Below are positions 6,292 to 11,069 of a stretch of 11,069 bases of DNA, piece by piece. The notes beneath the pieces were generated by a model. The model ran no database searches. It worked only from the letters and a program-made list of their open reading frames with translations, and was not told the origin of the DNA. Origin of the DNA: CSP1-4 sp036559965 (GTDB lineage Bacteria; Chloroflexota; Limnocylindria; Limnocylindrales; CSP1-4); contig DATBSD010000067.1 of the NCBI GenBank assembly GCA_036559965.1, forward strand, positions 1-11,069, read 5' to 3'. The translations under genes and the position numbers were made by a program. The first letter of the stretch is position 1, and each line of letters begins with the position of its first letter.

Positions 6292-7212
6292 ATGCACTAC
6301 GTGGGGCAGGTCGACTGGTCGCTGCTCGAACAGCCGGCGGACGCGAGCGCGACCGCGTCCGGCCTGGCGCGCTCGCGGATCGTGGGACCGGACCAGGGCG
6401 CCGTGCACACCGACCTGGCCGTCGGCGCGCTGCAGCCGGGCGGCTGGATCGCGCCCCACGTGCACGCCTACGAGGAGGCCCTCTACGTGCTCGAGGGCGA
6501 GCTCCTGCTCGACCTGGCTGGTCGGGTGCATCGTCTGCGGACCGGCGACTACGCGCTCATCCCGACCGCGCTTCGGCATGCCCTCGGCAACACGAGCGCC
6601 GAGCCCATCCGGTTCCTGTCCCTCAACTCCCCGATGCGGCTCGACCCGACGGCCGGTCGCCGGGACACGTTCTACGACGAGCCTCAGGATCTCGAGCACA
6701 TGGACGCGACCGCGATGCGACCGCCGTTCGGCGACCCGACCCTGCGCCTGGTCGGCCACTACGACGGCACGCCCCCGCAGGCCGAGGCGCTGGCCCTCAA
6801 GGACCCGGCTCGCGGACGCGCACCGGCCGGCGCGGACACCGCCCTGCTGGCCTACAGCGGCATCTCGGTCAAGATGCTCGTCGACCGGAACTTCGGCGCC
6901 GACCACGTGACGATGTTCACGGTCGACTACGAGCTCGGCGGCGCCGCCCAGGCCCACGACCATCCCTTCGAAGAGGCGTATCTCTTCCTGGCCGGCGAGG
7001 TCGAAGGCGAGCTCGACGGTCAGCACTACGTCTTCCGGCCCGGCGACATCGCCTTCGCGAGCGTCGGTTCGGTGCACGGCTTCTACAACGTCGGGCGAGA
7101 GCGCGTCCGCTGGATCGAGACCCAGGCGCCCCAGCCGCCGGCACGCCAGGCGTACCGCTGGGTGGCGAGCTGGGAGCGCTACGAGCAGGCTCGCTCGAAG
7201 GCAGGGAGGTAG
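6292..7212 (+). CDS. Bicupin protein, probable metal-dependent enzyme of unknown substrate
   Basis: The 306-residue product has two cupin barrels, each with a full metal-ligand set. Cupin 1 follows G-x5-HxH-x3-E-x6-G exactly: H56, H58, E62, with H96 in the second motif GDYALIPTALRHALGN. Cupin 2 has H222, H224, E228 and H262 in GDIAFASVGSVHGFYN. Bicupins include oxalate decarboxylase, gentisate-type dioxygenases, quercetinase and (S)-ureidoglycine aminohydrolase; I cannot choose between them. No signal peptide is seen, so it should act in the cytoplasm on the imported compound or a derivative. It lies 26 bp after the permease and 4 bp before the SDR-like gene, so co-transcription is likely. 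Two complete metal sites suggest that both barrels are functional, unlike several bicupins in which one has decayed. Confidence 0.85.
   Translation: MHYVGQVDWSLLEQPADASATASGLARSRIVGPDQGAVHTDLAVGALQPGGWIAPHVHAYEEALYVLEGELLLDLAGRVHRLRTGDYALIPTALRHALGNTSAEPIRFLSLNSPMRLDPTAGRRDTFYDEPQDLEHMDATAMRPPFGDPTLRLVGHYDGTPPQAEALALKDPARGRAPAGADTALLAYSGISVKMLVDRNFGADHVTMFTVDYELGGAAQAHDHPFEEAYLFLAGEVEGELDGQHYVFRPGDIAFASVGSVHGFYNVGRERVRWIETQAPQPPARQAYRWVASWERYEQARSKAGR
7204..7209 (+). promoter_or_regulatory. Ribosome-binding site of the SDR-like gene (GGGAGG)
   Basis: GGGAGG lies 7 bases before the ATG at 7217 and inside the last codons of the bicupin gene, tying translation of the two together. Confidence 0.6.
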
Positions 7213-7216
7213 CAGG

Positions 7217-7918
7217 ATGTCTGATCAGGGCTCGGTCGTCGTCGTCGGCGGCACGCGCGCCATCGGCCTCGAGATCGTCCGCCACTACGCCGGTCAGGGC
7301 AGCCAGGTCGTCATCACCGGCCGCCACCCGGACCACGTCGCCCAGGCCGTGCGCGAGCTGGGCGGTTCGACGACCGGCGTGTCGTTCGATCTCTCCGAGC
7401 CGACGACCATCGCCGCCGCACTGGCCGACATCGGGCCTGTTCGGCGCCTCGCCCTGGTGGCCATCGACCGCGATCAGAACACCGTCGCCGACTACGACAT
7501 CGCGCGGGCGATCCGCCTGGTGACGCTCAAGCTCGTGGGCTACACGGAGGTCGTCCACCAGCTGCGCGACCGGTTGACGGCCGATGCCAGCGTGCTGCTC
7601 TTCGGCGGCATGGCCAAGGAGCGGCCCTATCCCGGCTCGACGACGGTCACGACGGTCAACGGCGGCGTCGTCGGACTGACCCGCACGCTGGTCGAGGAGC
7701 TCAGGCCCATCCGTGCCAACTCGATCCATCCGGGCGTCGTGGGCGACAGCCCGTATTGGGCGGAGAAGCCAGCGGCCATCGCGAAGTACACGGCTGAGAC
7801 ACCGCTCGGGCGGCTGGCGACGATGGCCGAGATCGTCGATGCCTCGGTCTTCCTGCTCGAGAACTCGGCCGTCAACGGCGTCGAGCTCATCGTCGACGGC
7901 GGCTGGCACTGCCGCTGA
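7217..7918 (+). CDS. Short-chain dehydrogenase/reductase-fold protein lacking the usual catalytic residues
   Basis: The 233-residue product has the SDR Rossmann pattern: N-terminal strand VVVVGG, glycine-rich turn GGTRAIG (11-17), and the C-terminal cofactor-loop landmarks NSIHPGVVGDSP (168-179) and NGVELIVDGGW (220-230). The enzyme signature is missing. Where SDRs have NNAG it reads LVAIDR (about 80-85). The catalytic Ser position falls in LLFGGMAKE, and the YxxxK helix reads STTVTTVNGGVVGLTR (141-156), with neither Tyr nor Lys in place. It may bind NAD(P) or another ligand without classical SDR chemistry, or use other residues. Context, next to the bicupin in an import operon, suggests a step in the same pathway or a sensing role. 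An ordinary oxidoreductase label would overstate what the sequence shows. Confidence 0.82.
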   Translation: MSDQGSVVVVGGTRAIGLEIVRHYAGQGSQVVITGRHPDHVAQAVRELGGSTTGVSFDLSEPTTIAAALADIGPVRRLALVAIDRDQNTVADYDIARAIRLVTLKLVGYTEVVHQLRDRLTADASVLLFGGMAKERPYPGSTTVTTVNGGVVGLTRTLVEELRPIRANSIHPGVVGDSPYWAEKPAAIAKYTAETPLGRLATMAEIVDASVFLLENSAVNGVELIVDGGWHCR

Positions 7919-7953
7919 CGGGACGGCGACGGCAAAGGATTCGAAGGCGGACA

Positions 7954-8730
7954 ATGAGACGAGGGGCGGGCACTGCGCCCGCGATGCGGCGGAACGGGAG
8001 GTCGAAGGACGGCGTGGCACGATCCGCGGTCGCCAGGAACGGCAGACCCGACTATCCCGAGATGGGCGAGCGCCTGCGTGCCGCCCGCCAGGTACGCGGG
8101 CTGTCACTGCGGGTCCTGGCCGAACGGCTGGGCGTCTCGCCGAGCCTCATCTCGCAGATCGAGACCGGCCGTGCGAACCCGTCCGTCAGCACGCTCTACG
8201 CCATCGCCGACGAGCTCGACGTCTCGCTCGACGAGCTGCTCTTCAACGACCGCCGTCCCGCCGAGCCGGTCGGTGACTCGCCGACCGATCTGGTGTCGGT
8301 CCCAGCCACGGAGGCCGGCGGCGCGACGATGGCGCCGGCTGACCCCGTCCAGCGCGCCGCGACTCGCCACGTCATCCGCCTCGCGTCGGGCGTCCAGTGG
8401 GAGCGACTGACGACGCACTCCGAGCCGGGCGTCGAATTCCTGCACGTGACCTATGAGGTCGGCGGGGCATCAAGCCCCGAGGACGCCTTCCAGCGGCACC
8501 TCGGCCACGAGTGGGGCTACGTGTTGAGCGGCCGGCTCCAGGTGCGCATCGGGTTCGAGGAGTACCTGCTCGAGCCGGGCGATGCGATCTCCATCAACTC
8601 GTCGATCCCCCACCGTCTGGCGACGGTCGGCGACGAACCGGTGACCGCCATCTGGTTCGTGCTCGGGCGTGTCCAGTTCGACGCCCTGACGCTCATCGAC
8701 GAACACCGCGCGAAGCCGAAGACGACCTGA
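7954..8730 (+). CDS. XRE-family transcription regulator with C-terminal cupin sensor domain
   Basis: The 258-residue product has a helix-turn-helix of the XRE/Cro type at about 37-98 (GERLRAARQVRGLSLRVLAERLGVSPSLISQIETG...). A loosely structured linker follows, then a cupin barrel at about 165-237 (RHLGHEWGYVLSGRLQVRIG, then PGDAISINSSIPHRL). This is the PuuR-like HTH-cupin arrangement, in which the cupin binds a small effector and alters DNA binding. It follows the SDR-like gene by 35 bp and is the last gene of the importer operon. That position fits autoregulation, with the CTRCACAC sites at 2433-2553 as the best candidate operators. The ATG at 7954 has AAGGCGGA just upstream. GTG at 8014, after a GGGAGG, is a plausible alternative that would remove 20 basic residues. 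Confidence 0.9.
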   Translation: MRRGAGTAPAMRRNGRSKDGVARSAVARNGRPDYPEMGERLRAARQVRGLSLRVLAERLGVSPSLISQIETGRANPSVSTLYAIADELDVSLDELLFNDRRPAEPVGDSPTDLVSVPATEAGGATMAPADPVQRAATRHVIRLASGVQWERLTTHSEPGVEFLHVTYEVGGASSPEDAFQRHLGHEWGYVLSGRLQVRIGFEEYLLEPGDAISINSSIPHRLATVGDEPVTAIWFVLGRVQFDALTLIDEHRAKPKTT

Positions 8731-8731
8731 T

Positions 8732-8744
8732 CCGGCGAAGCCGG
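8732..8744 (+). terminator. Small hairpin after the regulator gene, weak terminator candidate
   Basis: CCGGC-GAA-GCCGG begins 2 bp after the regulator's stop and could form a 5-bp stem with a 3-base loop. It lacks a U-run, so it is at best a weak or factor-assisted terminator. It lies between the operon end and the next promoter-like box. Confidence 0.25.
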
Positions 8745-8769
8745 CGCGCAGGCGCATCCGAGCGGCCGG

Positions 8770-8775
8770 TACTGT
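8770..8775 (+). promoter_or_regulatory. -10 box of a likely leaderless promoter (TACTGT)
   Basis: TACTGT fits TAnnnT and is followed by 6 bases and the GTG at 8782, so transcription would begin at or next to the start codon. It sits within GGTACTGTACG, almost identical to the sequence at the same distance before the gene at 9369. No -35 is evident and no Shine-Dalgarno is present. Confidence 0.5.
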
Positions 8776-8781
8776 ACGAAG

Positions 8782-9258
8782 GTGATCGCCGAGGCACCGT
8801 TCCTGTTCTCCATCGCGGCGCTGAGCGCCAGCCTGGCCGGCCTGGCGGGCCTCGTGGCCGCCCTGCGGCGCGGCACCGAGATGCGCGGCCAGGACCTGTA
8901 TCGGCTCCAACAGATCGTCGAGTTCTGCTTTGCCAACATCCTCATCGCGCTCATCGTCGTGCCTCTCGCCGCCTACTTCGGCGCCATCGAGCCAGCCGTC
9001 CGTATCGTGGCCGGCCTGGCCCTCGTCTACGACACGTTGACCATCGTCCTCCTGCGTCGACGTCAGCGGCGGGTGGGCCTCGTCCGCAGCCGCGGTTGGT
9101 ACGTCGGTGCGACGGCCCTCAACCTGCTCCTGATCATTACGGCGGTCACCGCCCTGCTGACTGGTGCTGTCGCCCCGCTCGAGGCCATGCTCATCGTGCT
9201 CCTGGCGCGCCCGATGTTCGCGTTCGTGCTCGTGCTCCAGTCCTTCGATCGCCCCTGA
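8782..9258 (+). CDS. Small multi-pass membrane protein of unknown function
   Basis: The 158-residue product has about five hydrophobic segments (roughly 7-28, 45-66, 71-92, 107-128 and 132-153). A strongly basic loop RRRQRRVGLVRSRGW (92-106) separates the third and fourth. By the positive-inside rule this loop faces the cytoplasm. The first loop, RRGTEMRGQDLYRLQQ, is also polar. I do not recognise the family, and no catalytic motif is visible. It starts at GTG 8782; no ATG near the start fits and there is no Shine-Dalgarno, but a TACTGT box at leaderless spacing supports this start. It lies alone between the operon regulator and the glycosylase gene, and seems separate from the import operon. 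Confidence 0.75.
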   Translation: MIAEAPFLFSIAALSASLAGLAGLVAALRRGTEMRGQDLYRLQQIVEFCFANILIALIVVPLAAYFGAIEPAVRIVAGLALVYDTLTIVLLRRRQRRVGLVRSRGWYVGATALNLLLIITAVTALLTGAVAPLEAMLIVLLARPMFAFVLVLQSFDRP

Positions 9259-9338
9259 TCACAGTGCGATCTGCCGGCGTCGCGGCGTGCGGCCGCTCCG
9301 CCGGGCGCTTGGATCGCGTGCTCGTCCGGCGCGGAACA

Positions 9339-9352
9339 GCGGCGCGCGCCGC
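9339..9352. repeat. Perfect 14-bp GC palindrome upstream of the glycosylase gene
   Basis: GCGGCGCGCGCCGC is self-complementary over 14 bp and ends 4 bp before the TACGGT box. It could be an operator, or a cruciform- or Z-DNA-prone spot. In sequence this GC-rich, chance is a fair explanation. Confidence 0.4.
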
Positions 9353-9356
9353 CCGG

Positions 9357-9362
9357 TACGGT
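9357..9362 (+). promoter_or_regulatory. -10 box of a likely leaderless promoter (TACGGT)
   Basis: TACGGT lies 6 bases before the GTG at 9369, within GGTACGGTACGGGCGTG. Both box and spacing match the element before 8782. The 110-bp gap before this gene holds no other gene. Confidence 0.5.
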
Positions 9363-9368
9363 ACGGGC

Positions 9369-10592
9369 GTGACCTCCCCCCATCCCCGGATCACGGCATC
9401 AGCCGCGCGTCGCATCGCGCTGGCGGCCCAGGGGTTCGCCGATCCACGTCCGACCGGGCGCATCGATCGGGGCCATCTACGGCGGTTGACCGGGCGCATC
9501 GGCCTGCTCCAGATCGACTCGGTCAACGTCCTCGTTCGCTCCCACGAGCTGCCGGTCTTCGCCCGCCTCGGGCCGTACCGGCGGGCCCTGCTCAAGGAGA
9601 GCACCGAACGGCACCGTGACCTGTTCGAGTACTGGGGCCATGCGGCCTGCCTGATGCCGACCGTGACCCAGCCACTCTGGCGCTGGCGGATGGATGAGAT
9701 CCGCGCCCGCGACCGCGGCTGGGTCGACCGGGTGAGGCGCGAGCGCCCGGGCTACGTCGAGGCCGTCCTCGACGAGGTCCGTGACCGCGGACCGTTGGCG
9801 GCCAGTGACCTGACCGAAGGGGGCCGCGCGACCGGGCCGTGGTGGGGCTGGGCTGACGGCAAGACCGCGCTCGAGTGGCTGTTCTGGGTCGGCGACCTGA
9901 GCGTGGCCGGCCGGCGCGCTGGCTTCGAACGCGTCTACGACCTCACGGATCGGGTCATCCCGGCGCCCATCCTGAACGCGCCGACGCCATCGCTCGCCGA
10001 CGCCCACCGGGCGCTGGTCTTGATGGTCAGCCGGGCGCTGGGTGTGGCGACCAAGCGCGACATCTTCGGCTACCTCTACCTGCGGGCCGACCGCACGGCG
10101 ACGGCCATCGCCGAGCTCATCGAAGCGGGCGAGCTGGTCCAGGTCGCCGTCGATGGCTGGCGTGAGCCGACCTACCTGGCGACCGATGCCCGACGGCCCC
10201 GGCACGTCCACGCCCGGGCGCTCCTCGCGCCATTCGATCCCTTGGTCTTCGACCGGGCGCGGGTCGAGCGCCTGTTCGGGATGCGCTACCGCATCGAGAT
10301 CTACACGCCGGCACCCAAACGGACCTACGGCTACTACGTGCTGCCGTTCCTGCTCGGGGACACGCTCGTCGGGCGGGTCGACCTGAAGGCCGACCGGGCG
10401 CGCTCGACCCTGCTCGTCCAGGCCGCGCACGGCGAACCGGGCATCCATCTGGCTGCCGTCGCGGCCGAGCTCGCCGACGAGCTGCGGCTGATGGCGGTCT
10501 GGCTGGAGCTGGATCGGATCGAGGTCCGGCCGCAGGGCGATCTGGCGGCGCCGCTCGCGGCCGCCATCGGGCGGGGTTCGGTGGCACGATGA
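9369..10592 (+). CDS. ycaQ: AlkX/YcaQ-type DNA glycosylase (HTH_42 superfamily)
   Basis: The 407-residue product is close in length to E. coli YcaQ. It shows the family's winged-helix-rich pattern: RRLTGRIGLLQIDSVNVLVRSHELPVF (about 38-64), FEYWGHAACLMP, and C-terminal LLAPFDPLVFDR, IEIYTPAPKRTYGYYVLPFLLGD and VDLKADR. The Q48-I49-D50 triplet matches the Q-hydrophobic-D catalytic motif of the AlkX (YcaQ) branch, distinct from the Q-x-Q of the AlkZ self-resistance enzymes. The family excises bulky or cross-linked alkylated purines, and YcaQ unhooks interstrand crosslinks. GTG 9369 is chosen because it has the leaderless TACGGT box and the protein then starts just before the conserved ITASAARRIALAAQG. 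The open frame upstream overlaps two other genes and is not coding. Its last 18 or so codons are copied downstream at 10878. No antibiotic cluster is visible nearby, so housekeeping repair is likely. Confidence 0.9.
   Translation: MTSPHPRITASAARRIALAAQGFADPRPTGRIDRGHLRRLTGRIGLLQIDSVNVLVRSHELPVFARLGPYRRALLKESTERHRDLFEYWGHAACLMPTVTQPLWRWRMDEIRARDRGWVDRVRRERPGYVEAVLDEVRDRGPLAASDLTEGGRATGPWWGWADGKTALEWLFWVGDLSVAGRRAGFERVYDLTDRVIPAPILNAPTPSLADAHRALVLMVSRALGVATKRDIFGYLYLRADRTATAIAELIEAGELVQVAVDGWREPTYLATDARRPRHVHARALLAPFDPLVFDRARVERLFGMRYRIEIYTPAPKRTYGYYVLPFLLGDTLVGRVDLKADRARSTLLVQAAHGEPGIHLAAVAAELADELRLMAVWLELDRIEVRPQGDLAAPLAAAIGRGSVAR
10505..10559 (+). repeat. 55-bp exact direct repeat, copy 1 (inside the glycosylase gene)
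   Basis: This copy encodes the LELDRIEVRPQGDLAAPLA end of the glycosylase. Its 55 bases are identical to 10878-10932. After one mismatch five more bases agree (through 10565 and 10938), giving 60 of 61. The two copies are offset by 373 bp. Confidence 0.97.
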
Positions 10593-10630
10593 AAGGCGCG
10601 CGCGGCTACTCGACCAACGGCCGCCCGCGT

Positions 10631-10845
10631 GTTCCTCCTGGGACGGGCGCCGGCGAGAAGCCGCCGGCCGCCCGAGTGTTCCGCCTGGGAACGTAACCGA
10701 CCGATCCTTGGGGTTCCTCGTCGCATTCGTTCCGTCGAGGAACGGGATCGACAGCTTCGCCCTGGGATGTGTCGCTTCGGTTCCCCGCAGGAACATCTGC
10801 GACGAGGCTGCAGCCCGGGACGTCGCTTGCGTTCCCCCCAGGAAC
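10631..10845. repeat. Periodic array of five GTTCC-N5-GGAAC palindromes
   Basis: GTTCC begins at 10631, 10678, 10729, 10780 and 10831, at spacings of 47, 51, 51 and 51 bp. In the last four, GGAAC follows after exactly five bases (TCCTG-GGACG in the first is decayed). The five centre bases vary: TCCTG, GCCTG, GTCGA, CCGCA, CCCCA. The last three units share a preceding GTCGC[TA]T block, so the conserved unit is about 24 bp with about 27 bp of variable sequence. Units 1 and 2 share a different lead, CGGCCGCCCG[CA]GT. The third unit also has an 8-bp match, GTTCCTCG (10713) with CGAGGAAC (10736). Function is unknown; options are a protein-binding array, a chain of RNA hairpins, or a degenerate minisatellite. 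Confidence 0.9.
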
Positions 10846-10877
10846 ACGCCCATCCAGGCGTGCCGCGGCGAGCCTTC

Positions 10878-10932
10878 GGAGCTGGATCGGATCGAGGTCC
10901 GGCCGCAGGGCGATCTGGCGGCGCCGCTCGCG
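10878..10932 (+). repeat. 55-bp exact direct repeat, copy 2 (downstream of the array)
   Basis: This is an identical copy of 10505-10559 outside any recognised gene, ending 20 bp before the stop of the convergent IclR-type gene. The sequence on both sides of it is unrelated to the glycosylase apart from five bases after one mismatch. It is a non-functional remnant of the glycosylase 3' end. Confidence 0.95.
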
Positions 10933-10952
10933 ACCGCCGAAGACCGCGGCGC

Positions 10953-11069
10953 CTATCCGCCCCGCAAGCGGTTGCGGATCTCGCTCGCGGCGGCGACGAC
11001 CGCGGCCGCGAGACGCGCCTCGGACCCGGCGACCGGGAAGCGGTACGTCGGACCGTGGACATGCACGGC
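10953..11069 (-). CDS. IclR-family transcription regulator (partial, C-terminus only)
   Basis: The minus strand is open from the window edge to a TAG at 10953-10955, giving 38 residues that read AVHVHGPTYRFPVAGSEA, then RLAAAVVAAASEIRNRLRGG. This matches the end of the IclR effector domain, where a strand ending in sGPtxRl is followed by a helix of the form AaxeIsrrLg. It would be the last part of an IclR-type repressor or activator; the DNA-binding half and start lie outside the window. It converges on the glycosylase gene. Identification rests on a short tail, but the spacing of GPTYR to the final EIRNRL helix is characteristic. Confidence 0.65.
   Translation of the reverse strand, partial: AVHVHGPTYRFPVAGSEARLAAAVVAAASEIRNRLRGG

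Larger units (their letters stand above)
10593..10952. other. 360-bp gene-free stretch between convergent genes, filled by a palindrome array and a gene-end duplicate
   Basis: The space between the glycosylase stop and the stop of the IclR-type gene is unusually long for this compact window. It holds the GTTCC-N5-GGAAC array (10631-10845) and the second 55-bp repeat copy (10878-10932). I saw no RNA gene or classical terminator with a T-run. Palindromes here could act as bidirectional terminators. Confidence 0.75.

Noticed and set aside
6292..7212. Naming the bicupin as (S)-ureidoglycine aminohydrolase or oxalate decarboxylase
   Set aside because: Both are bicupins, but no allantoin or oxalate pathway gene is nearby and no specific signature beyond the general cupin motifs is visible.
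6190..8107. Minus-strand frames (6190-7077 and 6917-8107) opposite the bicupin, SDR-like and regulator genes
   Set aside because: They are shadows of motif-bearing plus-strand genes, with biased composition and no domain.
8511..9368. Upstream extension of the glycosylase frame to 8511
   Set aside because: It overlaps the regulator and the membrane-protein gene in another frame and reads as Arg/Pro-rich noise. The GTG at 9369 has a promoter-like box at exact spacing and gives the family length.
10631..10845. CRISPR array reading of the 51-bp periodic units
   Set aside because: The conserved block is only about 24 bp and clearly degenerate between units, the first interval is 47 bp, and no cas gene is in view. 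CRISPR repeats within one array are normally near identical.
9477..10853. A 458-residue minus-strand frame whose N-terminus shows a 17-residue repeat (FLxGTxAT)
   Set aside because: It is antisense to the well-supported glycosylase gene. The peptide repeat follows from the 51-bp DNA period being a multiple of three. Its composition is Arg/Ala/Gly/Pro-rich and matches no protein.

Overview
The window is very GC-rich (by eye) and densely coding, and most codons end in G or C. GTG starts are used, and at least two genes appear to lack a 5' leader. The gene content (rhamnose/ribose-type ABC importer, XRE-cupin regulator, AlkX/YcaQ glycosylase, IclR regulator) would suit a free-living heterotroph of a high-GC group such as Chloroflexota or Actinomycetota. 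The phylum is an inference, because the window has no rRNA or other marker.

Left part, minus strand (1-2370): an operon reading leftward. It holds a creatinase/aminopeptidase P-like M24 protein, then the alpha subunit of a thiamine-diphosphate 2-oxo acid (or acetoin-type) dehydrogenase E1, then the start of its beta subunit, which runs off the left edge. No E2 or E3 is in view.

Centre (2371-8730): a 225-bp divergent promoter region carries three copies of a CTRCACAC-like motif. Two of them form a perfect 8-bp inverted repeat around a TTGACA box. It drives a rightward operon: lipoprotein sugar-type binding protein, double ATPase, permease, bicupin protein, short-chain dehydrogenase-like protein and an XRE-cupin regulator. 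Gaps are short or overlapping (23 bp, -4 bp, 26 bp, 4 bp, 35 bp). I read this as one uptake-and-catabolism locus for an unidentified small carbohydrate or carboxylate: the importer brings it in, the bicupin, SDR-like and M24 proteins may modify it, and the E1 enzyme may oxidise a keto-acid or acyloin product. The XRE-cupin protein is the likely ligand-responsive regulator. The substrate cannot be read from the sequence.

Right part (8731-11069): two rightward genes, a small multi-pass membrane protein of unknown function and an AlkX/YcaQ-type DNA glycosylase. Each is preceded at exactly the same distance by a TACnGT box in a shared GGTACnGTACG context, so both are probably leaderless. The glycosylase converges on the 3' end of an IclR-family regulator that enters from the right edge. 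Between them lies the oddest part of the window: five GTTCC-N5-GGAAC palindromes spaced 47, 51, 51 and 51 bp apart, followed by an exact 55-bp copy of the glycosylase gene's own 3' coding end.
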